A stretch of 64,000 nucleotides of DNA from Cristatella mucedo. Taxonomy: Eukaryota; Bryozoa; Phylactolaemata; Cristatellidae. Every line of letters starts with the position of its first letter. Positions within the stretch are counted from its first letter, which is position 1. The translations under genes were made by a program, and so were the position numbers. The notes beneath the pieces are model-generated. The model was not told the origin of the DNA. It searched no databases and saw nothing but the letters and a program-made list of their open reading frames with translations. Where the stretch lies: contig WPIO01000001.1 in assembly GCA_009760855.2 (NCBI GenBank), positions 24,447,001-24,511,000 of the forward strand, written 5' to 3'. Of this stretch, positions 12,081 through 58,639 are shown in pieces.

Positions 12081-14100
12081 AGTCATCTAGTGACACGTCA
12101 TTTTGGCTCTGCAAGTTTCAATAACACCACGGTGTTCATTAGCACGGGATTCATTTTTGCTAAAAAAAATAAATGAATATACGAGGTTTCGTGTCGTGTC
12201 TATAATTTGGGAGCCCGTATGATGGAAGTTCGGATATCGGAGTTCAGTTGGGCCAAACACAAAAGAGAAACACACGCTGCTTTGATAAACAGGCTGATCA
12301 GCAAAGATAATCCACAACGACTCAATTGCCCTGCATCCATTCCTTTGTCAGCTAAACAAGGTTGTCGGAGGGTCAAGCAGTGTTTAGTAAAACATTGCCT
12401 ACTGAGGGTCTACCGAGCACTAAATGACTGGGGGGGGCAAATGACTTTTATAAGGTCTCTTCCTTCGATGTAGGTTAACAGCAATGTAAAAGCTTTATGA
12501 CACAGCACAACGGGGGGGGGGATCCAACTATATGCAAGCCCTGCAGAGCGACCATGGCAAACTTTCACTTGCAGACAGTTTAGTTACATACCTTTTGCAG
12601 GCAAACACTAAGCAAACGATGCACCCAGTGGGGAACGAACAAAAATTTGACAATCTATGAAAGCTGAGGTCTTCCAACTGACAAATGCTGGTGCTGAGAA
12701 ACAAATTCCACAAAATGAATTTCGGCAAAAATATTTTCATTAGTCCGTAACACATATTTTCAATAGTCCTCGGTCCAGTGGGTGTTATCGTGGGGCCACC
12801 GTAAGCAGCCTGCTTTTTGATGGCTGGTGAGCAGAGGCTGACACTTTGCAAGGTGTACGAAGATGCCACTCTTAGCAAGCCTCCTACTAGCAACACCTTA
12901 CTAATATCGACCCCCGAAGTGTCTTGGTATGATCATGCAAGGTCTTCGAGTTTGGCAGTTCTATCCTTAAGTGCTACCACCTCAATGAGCAGAGCACCCC
13001 TTGAACTGGCCTGGTGCAGCCGACCAGCTGACGAGGCCATCGAACCTGTCCCCCAGTATATTTGTGGTTTATATTAGAGCCCATGGTGAGATAATTAATC
13101 ATAAGCCACTGTCCGATCTCACTATTGCTCTGGCTTTATTAGGACAACAGTGTCAGCATTATCTTAACAATCACCGCGGTGTATCGCGCGTGGTATTTCA
13201 TTGCTACACATAGCTTATCCGTAAGTATGGCAACTAGTTGGAAATAAATTTTTACTTATACCACATAACGGTGCACAGAAATAGGATGCAGGTTTATGCT
13301 ATAAATGTTGAAACGTCAAATGGTGTCATTATCCTTACAGATGGAGAATGTGCAGCTACAATTGTATAATTTAAGCAGCTTTTAGTAATAAGCATGTGAG
13401 ATGGACAACCATAGCGACCCAAGTAGATGTTCTTGGATAACTCTCGGCAGGGAGGAGTCCCTAGATGCTCTGCGGCTTTAGCTTGTGCCTTGGCAAGTTC
13501 AAACATTGAAAATTGAGGGGTGTGGGGACTTTTTGCAATTGAGTGTACCTATTATTGTTCGACAGTCCTACCGGGAAACAGTAAAGCCACGCAACAAAAA
13601 GACCACGGCCCGACGACAAGAAGACTTCGAAATAAGCGCTCACTGGTCTATTTAGAGACTGAACAATCCCTAGTGATGCAGGTGTAAGAACAGGGCAAGC
13701 CTGTGTAAGACCCACTAAGTAATCTAGATCGCTTAGGAAGTACAGATGGGTAATTCCAAGCACAATCGTTCACTGCGGCAAAAACCAGGTCAGATCATCC
13801 GCTGGATGGAGGATTGGCATTGCCGTCAAGCATCATATCATCATTGACTTGAGCAAAACGCCCTACGCCGTGTGATCTGAAACCTCGAGACAGCTGCGAC
13901 AGCCATGCCGAAATCTCACCAAAAGCAAGATTATTAAGCAGGGTAAACGTTTCTTTGAACGACTGCGGTCCTGAACAAAATAATCCAACGATTTCGTAGA
14001 CTAGCGGATCTCTCTGGAATCCCTAGCACAAGCTCCATGCAAAAAATATACTATAGGCTTCAACAAAAATGTGCAAATTGCATGACACGCTGAGCCGAAG
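12081..14100. other. intergenic, no gene recognised
   Basis: No coding exon or RNA gene could be supported on either strand. Short G-runs occur near 12,430 and 12,513. Confidence 0.35.
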
Positions 14101-14107
14101 ATTGAGC

Positions 14108-14195
14108 GAGATATATATATATATATATATATAAATATATATATAGAGAGAGAGACCGAGTGGGGAGAGAGAAAGAGAGCGAGAGAGAGTCAGTG
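14108..14195. repeat. (AT)n then (GA)n microsatellite
   Basis: Alternating AT repeats (about 14,109-14,144) are followed by GA-rich repeats. Confidence 0.9.
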
Positions 14196-14831
14196 AAGGA
14201 ACACTATATAAGTGATGTTGTGGGATCAGCCGACCTTTTACTTCGCTTCTTACCTCACCGCAAATCTGACGCTAGAGGCATTGTCGGCGGCTGTTACAGA
14301 TCTCCCGCACCTACCGAAGCCAAGTAAAACCTTCAAACATAATATATGGCTTTAATAGTTGCGAACTCCAGCGTCAGGTTAGCGAAGATGCATGAGATAC
14401 TGATACATGGAAACGACACGCGCCGTTTTTCAGGTAAAAGCCAAATGTAAGCAGGAGAGCCCTAGGGCGCAGGTGACGGCAGACCAACGCAGGGAAGAAG
14501 TCCAGCTACGAATTTCGGAAGCATAGTTCGCATGGAAAAAATTAAAGGCTGAAAAGCGGAGAGAAGTGATGCAAGAATTGTAAACTACGTACGCGCCGGA
14601 GCGACGAGAGAGCCGTGGAGGCTGCCATGACATCCGTATCATACCGGACGTGAACGTTTCAATAAGATTGAACTTATCAACAACATTAATAGAGTAAATC
14701 TAGAGCTTTATGTTAAATTAAACTAATATGTACGCTATTTATTAGCAGATTACGAGTAGGGGTCCTGAGTAGAGGTCATGGTTACAGCGGCTCGAGCTGC
14801 TACCGCAGCGTGTCCTTGGAAACCGTAGACC

Positions 14832-14834
14832 ATG
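14832..14834 (+). CDS. DNAL1: DNAL1 exon 1 (start codon only)
   Basis: The sequence is ACC ATG|gtaagt: the initiator codon is the last three bases of the exon. The rest of the exon, upstream, is 5' UTR of unknown start. The next exon begins [10 protein letters not shown], matching the family N-terminus. Confidence 0.88.
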
Positions 14835-16096
14835 GTAAGTCGGGCTGCCGTGTGCGGAGCATCACCGCTTGGTAGGCACATTTTATAGAACGACATTCAA
14901 AATTCTGTGAAACTTTTATTAGAATCATGTTTTAATTATTTAATGCGTTTTAGTCTAAAGGTACTACTATCAAAGAGGCTTTGGCAAAATGGGTAAGTTT
15001 TAGCTCGAAATTCATTTATGGGGATCTACGCGCTGTAGCCGGCCTCGTAGCGGCGCCGAACCTTGCCTTGCCCTCTTCTTAAAAGTTCCCGATCATACAA
15101 TCACACATGGTATGTAATAATGCGGTTACTTAGGTATCCTGACTGGCTTTCCAACTGTGCGTTTCACGATTCTCGAGTGCTAAGCCGCGGAATTGTGATA
15201 CTCTGTTATTGTGCAAAGACCCCGACTTATCGTCTGCTGTGGAGTCCCGCACTTCTTTTCACGCCTCCGTAGCCGCAATCTGTTATGTATGTACTGTTTT
15301 GACGGTTTTCTTAACTGTTCCTCTCACTTCGTTTATGTTGGCTGCCCACTAGCTTGTGAAAGCTCCCCAGACTAACGTGTACATAATCCTGACGAATTAG
15401 CAAATTTATTGACTTCGACCCGTGACAAGAAATAACCAAATCTCGTCCGCTTAGGAGGAGAAAACAGGAACGAAAGCTGCAGAAGCCAAGGATGTGAAGC
15501 TATATTGTCAAATCCCTCCCATAGAAAAGATGGATGCATCGCTATCCACGCTTGCTGCATGTGAAAAGCTCTCCCTATCGACCAACAACATCGAAAAGAT
15601 TGCAAACCTTAACGGTCTGAGTGAGTGCGCTCTGCACGACGCTCGTGTCCTCGGCCACGCACGTAATTCGCGTTGATCCGCCTATGTGCGTTGTCTAGCA
15701 GGAAGCTAGACTAACCACTACTCCGGCGATCGTTTCCTTTAGAGAATCTTAAAATTCTGTCGCTTGGAAGGAACAACATCAAGAGCTTGACTGGTTTGGT
15801 GAGCACCTTAACAGTTACTCTTTTTATCACTGCCGTGTATATGCTGATGCTGGTCGAGCCATTTCATTGGTCGCGTAAACCATGTACGGGTACTCTGCAG
15901 GAAGCTGTCGGCGACACGCTGGAGGAACTGTGGATATCTTACAACTTAATCGAGAAGCTTAAGGGTATCAACGTTTTAAAGAAGCTGAAAGTTCTGTACA
16001 TGTCAAACAATACTGTCAAGGAATGGGGAGAGTTCCAAAAATTGGTAAGCTTTTTTTAATCTGGTTCAGTTACACACACACGCACGCACACACACA

Positions 16097-16155
<59 letters not shown>

Positions 16156-17293
16156 TCATATAAAAAAGTGACCTTTTTTGCAGTATGTGGAGCAACTTTA
16201 GCTTTTGACATAGTCGCCATTTTCGAAAAGCCTCCTGTAGCACGGCCTGAGCATTGCAAAGGAAATTCACTAAATGCACCCAGGTAACCTCTCTGAAAAT
16301 GTATGTCAACAACTGTCTCATTATTTGCCTCGCTCAGCACAGATGTGAAGTGTGCTATTTTTTAGCATGCTCGACCATAGATAGGCCTGACATGGTTTGA
16401 AACTATGTACGAAATAAATCTTGCGGTAGGAAGAAAAGCACGTATTTTTTGATAAACAAGGAATTCGAGAATTCTTTAAAACTCCGTTCTATGTCATCTC
16501 TCTCGAGTTTCCAAATGCGTATTCTAAATTGAATTATCTTCTCATAATCCCGATGAAATTTTTTAATACACGTAGATTGCCATAGTTTTGACATCACGTG
16601 TTTACCTAGACTGATGTAATAGTTTTACACTGCTCCTATTGCTTGTCCCAAAACCTGGTTGGCCAGTTTCTTGCTCTAATTGCACTGTCGATTTCTGGCA
16701 TAGTCTTGAACCAGATCAGGTCTACGTTTGCACCTGCCCAAAACCGAATGTCTCAAACCTTGACCATTCCTGAACAAGTGCTCGACACAGTCGCTGAGAT
16801 ATATTTTGAGAGGGGTATGCTTAGTAAATCAAGTTTTTACTCTGCGTAGTTCTGACGGTGCTACCAGAAACAATCTTTCCGAAACCGCATCTGTTTCAAA
16901 CCCACTTGAAACCACCGAGCAAGTTGTGTTGTTCATATCTGGTAGTCTAATCAAGGTGGCAGCATGTATTGCTTCCTGATAATTAATTATCTGATGTTAT
17001 ATTAGTATGTTTCAGCTTTTATTTTCTGAAATCCTACACAGTGTTTGATCCCTAGGGTGCGTGCATTTTCATACCAACACTGTATTTATTTATCAGTACT
17101 TACTCGCACACACGCCCACGCGAGCTCACAGGCATGCACAGGCGCACACGTGCTCACACATGCAGGCGCAGGCGTACGTACACGCTCAGGCACTCGAACA
17201 CACACATATACAGCGCTATATAATTTACCTGCATATATATATATATATATATATATATAATTCGTATATATGTATGCACAGTATATATATATA

Positions 17294-17324
<31 letters not shown>

Positions 17325-20300
17325 TCGCACACACACTCATATATATATATATATATATATTTCTATATATACTGTGCATACACAAATACAAATTATATAC
17401 ACTCACATCCCTTACTTTCCAATATGCTTTATAATTATTATTTGTGCTTAATTTTTAAGAGTGATCTGTCGAGCTTGAAGGAGCTCAACTTCGTCGGAAA
17501 TCCCCTTGAAGAGACTCATTCAACTCAAGGAACATGGCGAGATGAAGCCACCAAGCGACTTCCTAAGCTGGCTAAATTAGACGGTAAGGTATACTGAATG
17601 TAGTCGAAGTTTGGTGTAACCATTCAGTTTGACAGCTAGCTTCTTTCTTTGTTGTGCGACACCTGTTCTTTTGGCCAAGGTAACGATGACAATGGCTGGG
17701 TGCTCAGCAGGCTTGATTGTATATAGTAGCTGCAAAAAAGCAAGAGGAAAGCTGGTGAATTTACATGCAGATTCGTGCCTTAGTTAATGAGGAGTCATCG
17801 CATGGAATTGGCTTAATCTTACCACCTCGAGCCCTGAAACAAAGAAGGCACTCAGAAGCAAAGCATAGAGGCTACATCTGGGTACACCACATCTTGACAT
17901 CCTATGCTACAAACGGCAAACTGAGGCTTCAGAATTCGGTCCGATAGAGCCACAATTCCCCCCTGTCACTACACTGCTTTAGTACCCAACGCGAGTTCAA
18001 TAGTGCATTCCTCTAGTTGCTTTCTATCCAGTAATGGGCCCAAGCCTGATTTAGTTGTGCTTCGGACCAGATAATATATTTGCTGTGTGGCCGTTTACAC
18101 GGTTGTGGGGGAGAGAACAAATCAATGGGCGATCGCTATCGCGTGGGTTTTCCTAACCTTAAGATTACAACAAAAGCTTTGTTCATTTGTAAAAGGATTT
18201 CAACAATCGCCGGAATGCGAAAGGTATAAGGTGATGTCCATGGTACTTGATCGAATCTCATTACTGTCAAATGTAAATACGAATGTAAGAAAATAACTTA
18301 CATAGCCATCACACAGTCACATTAGGCAGCCAACGTCCCAAATAAATGTAGCAGAGCTAGATAGGAAGAAGGAAATGTTGAGTTGAACCCACAGCTTTCG
18401 ACATTACTCGTCAAAGTCTTACGAACTTTACTGTTTTGAGTCACAAAATAAATTGATTTGTCAATCAATTTAAAGCAATCTTTAAAACGATCGCTTTCAG
18501 TGACAGGCTGCTTAAACATTTGACAGGCTGCCACTGAAGCAAAGAGCACTAGCTGGCTGCCTGTGGCAAGGAGAGAGCTTGAATGATTTATTTTAAATAA
18601 ATTTTAACATGCTGACTGCAGCCTGACATAACATTTTGTAGCAGTCCTGAGGCTGACTAGCCGGCCATTGGGTTCTACCAATCTCCAGGTGACTGGGCCC
18701 TTTCAGCACGGTCTCATGCCATCTTCCTCTCATACTACTGCAGCACCTAGCCACTGATCGCCTCAATTGTCTAATCAGTTTGTCAATCATTGAAATTATT
18801 GTTTTTTCAATAATTGTTTTCAATGATTGTTTTTTGACGCGTGTTTAGCTCGCTCTCTCTCTCTCTCTTTGGTACAGCAGAGCAACATTCACAGATCAGT
18901 TATCTACTACCAATTTCGTCTGGTAATTGGACAATTTGGTCCGGGGTATCACCTACCGGAAAAAGCCTCACGTCGCTGTGCTAAACGTAGCTTGGTATAG
19001 CCAGGCGCTTCTTATTTCTTCCATTGCACGAATGCGTTCACTGAGAAGGAAAGAAAGGTGTTAAGTTGCCAACGCTAATCTCAGCTTGACACTACACAAT
19101 TCACCTCTCAATATTATCAAAAATTGTTTTACTTTGTAAAATTTTTAAAGCGATTGCTCCTTGAATTGTGCATATGACTAACTCATTATCTATCAAATGC
19201 ATTTTACTTGAACAAATTGGTTCTCAGGTGTCAGGCCATTTAAATTAGCAGACCCTCGGAAATTGAATAAAAGGTGGAACTGAGAAACCTGTTCGAAAGT
19301 TTCAGCCATTTAAATAGGTTGACCCCTGGGAAATTCTTAAGATACGTAAGTATAAAAGCTAAACCAGCTGTCTACAGCAAAGCTACAATGGATGAAAGCT
19401 GCACAGAAAAGCTCAGGAATTGTGCCAAATAGTCTTTATACTAGGTTTAATGAAAGCATTTATAATATATAATTCACTTTTTTTTATTAGTTGGAGCTAC
19501 TTTATTAGTTTACACTCTTGATTTGTTTATTCGCTGGTATTGTTGTCCTTCAAGATATTAGTAATCTGTGCACTAGAAATATAGAATTCGGACTTGCTTA
19601 AATGAATGTACCGCAGAGCAAAGTTAGTCTGCACATTTGTGGTATCCCATCTAGACTTCTGTAATGCTCCCCTAGCAGGTCTGGTCTGTGCAATAAAAAG
19701 CTTACACATAGTGCTAAACTTTTTAGCTAAACTTATCCAACGGGAACATCGTAGCTGCCACGTTACACCACTTCTTCGATCTGCACAGCTGTCTCAGTCA
19801 AGCAGCACGTCTACTTCGAGGTCCTGTAGCTCAGTCTAAAATTACTCTTCTCTTACTCCACCTTACCTAAATGCTTTACTCCTCGAGCTTCCCCAAGTAC
19901 TACCTACTCCTCTGACTGGTCAGCCTACCTCTAACCTAACCAGTCTCAAATCCTTGGGGCATCGTGCCTTCGGTTCCTATGCACCATATGCTTGGAACTC
20001 CAGACCGACTGACATCCTCCGACTTGATATTTACGGCTAATAACAATAATAATAATGAAACATTTGTTTAGCATCCTCGGAGAACTCATATCTCTTTCTA
20101 GGCACTTTACCTATGCTCTAGGGAAGCATGGTAGAATGGTTAATTGTAGCATGCTTAATTTCACCAAGCTAAAGACCAACTGCTCCTCACATCATTTGCT
20201 TTGTCTACATGAATTGTTTTTTATTTTCATATGCACGTTATTATCTTTAAATTAGTCAATATGCTCCTTTTCCAGCCTACTGAAGCGCCAAGAGATTTGC

Positions 20301-20394
20301 TTCTGTCTGGGCATGGGCATTAAATATAATGACCAACATGCATTTTGCAGGTGTGCCGGTCATCAGAGAAGAGGAAGAAGAAGGTGGAGATTGA
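14832..20394 (+). CDS. DNAL1: dynein axonemal light chain 1
   Basis: Seven coding exons join in phase: 14832-14834, 14954-14992, 15455-15620, 15743-15798, 15901-16044, 17460-17583 and 20351-20394, giving 191 aa. Vertebrate DNAL1 is about 190 aa, so this is full length. The protein is a leucine-rich-repeat light chain that binds the outer-arm dynein gamma heavy chain motor domain and helps anchor it to the doublet microtubule. Family landmarks in order are [86 protein letters not shown] and an acidic tail (REEEEEGGD). All introns are GT-AG. Its presence implies motile cilia or flagella. Confidence 0.97.
14954..14992 (+). CDS. DNAL1: DNAL1 exon 2
   Basis: Thirteen codons encode [13 protein letters not shown]. 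Acceptor gcgttttag, donor TGG|gtaagt, phase 0 at both ends. Confidence 0.95.
15455..15620 (+). CDS. DNAL1: DNAL1 exon 3 (first LRRs)
   Basis: It begins [12 protein letters not shown], continues through [14 protein letters not shown] and the first LRR ([11 protein letters not shown]), and ends in phase 1 at CTGA|gtgagt. Confidence 0.95.
15743..15798 (+). CDS. DNAL1: DNAL1 exon 4
   Basis: This short exon completes a Lys codon (A|AG) and encodes [18 protein letters not shown], one LRR. Donor TTG|gtgagc, phase 0. Confidence 0.95.
15901..16044 (+). CDS. DNAL1: DNAL1 exon 5
   Basis: It encodes [15 protein letters not shown] to EWGEFQKL, covering further LRRs. Acceptor actctgcag, donor TTG|gtaagc. 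Confidence 0.95.
16074..16155. repeat. (CA)n/(CG)-interrupted and (TA)n microsatellite
   Basis: CA repeats with CG interruptions are followed by TA repeats, just inside intron 5 of DNAL1. Confidence 0.95.
17100..17362. repeat. compound CA-rich and (AT)n microsatellite cluster
   Basis: Several CA-rich and TA runs lie in intron 5 of DNAL1. The long open frames reading IYIYIY here are artefacts of the repeat. Confidence 0.9.
17460..17583 (+). CDS. DNAL1: DNAL1 exon 6 (LRR cap region)
   Basis: It encodes [18 protein letters not shown] to LPKLAKLDG, the C-terminal LRR and cap. Acceptor tttttaag, donor GACG|gtaagg, phase 1. Confidence 0.95.
17584..19590. other. DNAL1 intron 6, no feature recognised
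   Basis: No exon or RNA gene is seen. A short CT run lies near 18,853-18,868. Confidence 0.4.
19590..20045 (+). mobile_element. LINE group A RT fragment in DNAL1 intron 6
   Basis: The frame reads [20 protein letters not shown], then [14 protein letters not shown], followed by decayed sequence ending near a WNSR-type block. This is the RT C-terminal region of a CR1/L2-type element in the + orientation. Frameshifts and missing 5' sequence mark it as dead. Confidence 0.7.
20041..20160 (-). mobile_element. LINE/SINE group A 3' tail (minus)
   Basis: (AAT)n is followed by 'agcatcctcggagaactcatatctctttctaggcac', the reverse complement of the shared LINE/SINE tail. It abuts the + strand fragment, so this is a separate insertion or a rearranged copy. 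Confidence 0.65.
20351..20394 (+). CDS. DNAL1: DNAL1 exon 7 (acidic C-terminus, stop)
   Basis: After acceptor attttgcag the frame completes Gly and reads [13 protein letters not shown], then stops at TGA 20392-20394. The PVI plus acidic tail matches the family C-terminus. Confidence 0.95.
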
Positions 20395-21424
20395 GGAGGC
20401 AAAGACAAGACCTGCAGTACTCGCGGCATCGTACTGCATGTACATATATAGAGCCAGAATTTTATTGCTTATTATCCATGTTATACATGATAGAAATAAT
20501 AACGGGCGAATGTACAAAAATCTTTACAAATGGATGACATTAATATCTGTATGAGTACAAAAAAATTTGATTTGCAACCTGCAAACGCAAAAATACTGTT
20601 CCACGTAAGCGCATACGTGTATCGCCTACCAATATTTCAGAACAAGCGAGGATAGATTGCTGCACCCTTACACCATCATCGTCTCATACTGTTATCTACG
20701 TTCCTCCATTCTTCATTCACACCAGCATTGCAACTATCTTTCCTTGTGCTAATTAGGGTAGTCAAAACTTGGAAGCAGATAAATCGCAGGCAGCAATTTT
20801 TTAGCACAAGCAAACTTAAATCTTGAGCTGCTTAAATTACGTGGCAAAGTTGTGCCATTCATCTGGTGCTATGCACACGTTTCATCATCGAGTAGTGGCA
20901 CACAGCTTACAAGACATGTGCCACCGGCCGACTGCCGAGATTACTTGAAAGCAGTATGGTTATTGCACTACGAGTATTCTCAACACTCGGATATAGCGGA
21001 CTTGCACTTAAGGTGAGCAAAATAGTCAGACTCGGAGTTGCCAGTCGGACCCATCTTGCACCCACTTCGGCCACTGCGCCGGAGGCAGCACAAACAATGC
21101 TGCGGCAATAGCACAATAGCCTGCCGAAAAAACGCACACGGGGTTATGACACATACCTAAGAGGCTCCTAAAAGTAAGCAGATAGGGTAATCTATCATAT
21201 CACAAGCGACAAGTGACGGCGATTAGATGGGAACCAGTGAGCCACTTATAGCTATTGCACACTGGTATTTCTTTCCCAATGCCTAAACATACGCAGCTCA
21301 GTTGCTTGGGGGCCGATGATGGTGATGATGATAATAAGGATGGGGAGCTCCTGCTGGCGGCCTCAGAATTCCACAGCGCTGATTAAACTAAATAGAAAGC
21401 CAGCGGCTTCGATCCACTACAAAT
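20395..21424. other. convergent 3' region between DNAL1 and the TRERF1-like gene
   Basis: This is the tail-to-tail gap of about 1 kb. A minus-strand AATAAA (plus-strand TTTATT) at about 20,460 could serve the TRERF1-like gene. No AATAAA was seen for DNAL1 on the + strand soon after its stop. No open frame with motifs was found. Confidence 0.4.
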
Positions 21425-56862
<35,438 letters not shown>

Positions 56863-56899
56863 CTAAACACAATTCAACAGATGTCATAATGCAATAAAC

Positions 56900-58260
56900 C
56901 AGCAAGCAGCACGGGCAACAGAGACGGCTGGCTACCTGATTACTAGTAGTGGCTCTCGGCAGCACGAAGCCCTAACGGCCCCATTCCAGGCGTTAGTGGC
57001 ATACACAAGCCAGATAAGCCAAGGGAAGTCAGCCTACTGAACACAATTAGCCAAAGCAAATTGCCCTGGAATAGCTAAATAACCAACCATGTAATGCTGA
57101 GATGCCCGGCCGGCATCTGCCTGGTCGTAGCTGATGGTGGTGGGCCGGCAGCTGTAAATGCATTATCACCTGCCAGCTTCAAATACAAGCAATATGCAGC
57201 AGTGCAAGAGAAAGCAAGGACGGTCGAGAACACGGAAAGCAGTACTGGATAAGTGAGGGGAGAGGTAGAATACGGCGGAAATAAGTAAGCACCAGAGGAA
57301 GAAGGTGGACGGAGAAGCACCAGCAGCTGCATCAAGCAAACATTAGTGTGAGGAACTGAGCCGGAATACGGTGCTCATGTGGGAAGAGACTGGGAAAGAA
57401 GAGACTTACCAGAGAGAGCGGAGTGCAGTGACGGAAAAAGGGAGAAAGGTAAAAAACAAGATAGTAGAGACAAGAGGAAGAGTTTCGAGAGAGTGGGACC
57501 GAGAACGAGAAAGACAGACTGGGCCTTTGAAAAATCGAAGGCAAGCCGACAAGCAAGCAAGGGCACTAGACCCATCCAGCTGCAAACTCCGGTCTGCAAA
57601 GGACGGCAAACTGGTGGCTAATTGGTTTGCACAGTCAGAACATACTTTATTACCGATTAACCGATGAAGAAAAAGAGCTCAGCATTGTTTAGCACTGCTA
57701 TCTCGAGGCTCAGCTGTGAAGGAAACTTAGCAACAGCTGCACCTGCAAGCAGCCGTGGTGAAGGACGTCGAATTAAGCCAAGGACGTGGCCTAACCATTC
57801 AAGGTTACTCATCAAGAAAAAGCTCCAAGGATGCACTAGAGCAGTGGCAAGCCACATGACTCACCCCATTTCTGACGTTCAGCAGATGAACATGCTACTA
57901 AGCAACAGCGAAATGCTGGTCTCGAGATTTTTAGATCGCTTAGTCACATAGACGCAAAAAAAAGCAAAGAGGATACTACAACCACCAAACAGTGGCACCG
58001 GACGGTAACAAGAGATGCTGTGCAGTTCTCGGCATGTACAATCCAGCAACGACCGTCGGGCAAAGAGCCTAATCCAGTCACTAAGCAGTAAAAATGAAAA
58101 ATCCATAATTGATGCTGTGCTGCATAAGCTTGGGACTTGCTGAGAACACGGTAACAACTAGCAAAGAATGAGAGAGCAGCAGATAGGCTGCGGAAAGAGG
58201 TGATGTAACAGCGCTGGCCTCTCTTTACCATGATATTGATGCACAAAAATACAGAGCAAG
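56900..58260. other. upstream of the TRERF1-like coding region, no feature recognised
   Basis: This is probably intron 1 or 5' flank. No exon was supported. Confidence 0.35.
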
Positions 58261-58261
58261 T

Positions 58262-58490
<229 letters not shown>

Positions 58491-58502
58491 GACAGAGAGG
58501 CT

Positions 58503-58635
58503 TGGTCATGGTTTGGCCCAGGGGTAAGGTGATCGCCTTTAACAAGTCAAGATCGAGGGCTCGAGCCGTGCGGCATTTGTAAAGCGCCTAGATAGAGAAT
58601 AGGTTCTCTTTGGCGCCATGAAAATGAATTGCAAT
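58503..58635 (+). mobile_element. tRNA-derived SINE
   Basis: The head reads TGGTTTGGCCCAGGGGTAAG (A-box-like) and GAGGGCTCGAGCC (B-box-like), followed by the shared tail 'ttgtaaagcgcctagatagagaataggttctctttggcgc'. It is complete and adjoins the (GA)n array. Confidence 0.82.
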
Positions 58636-58639
58636 GCTT

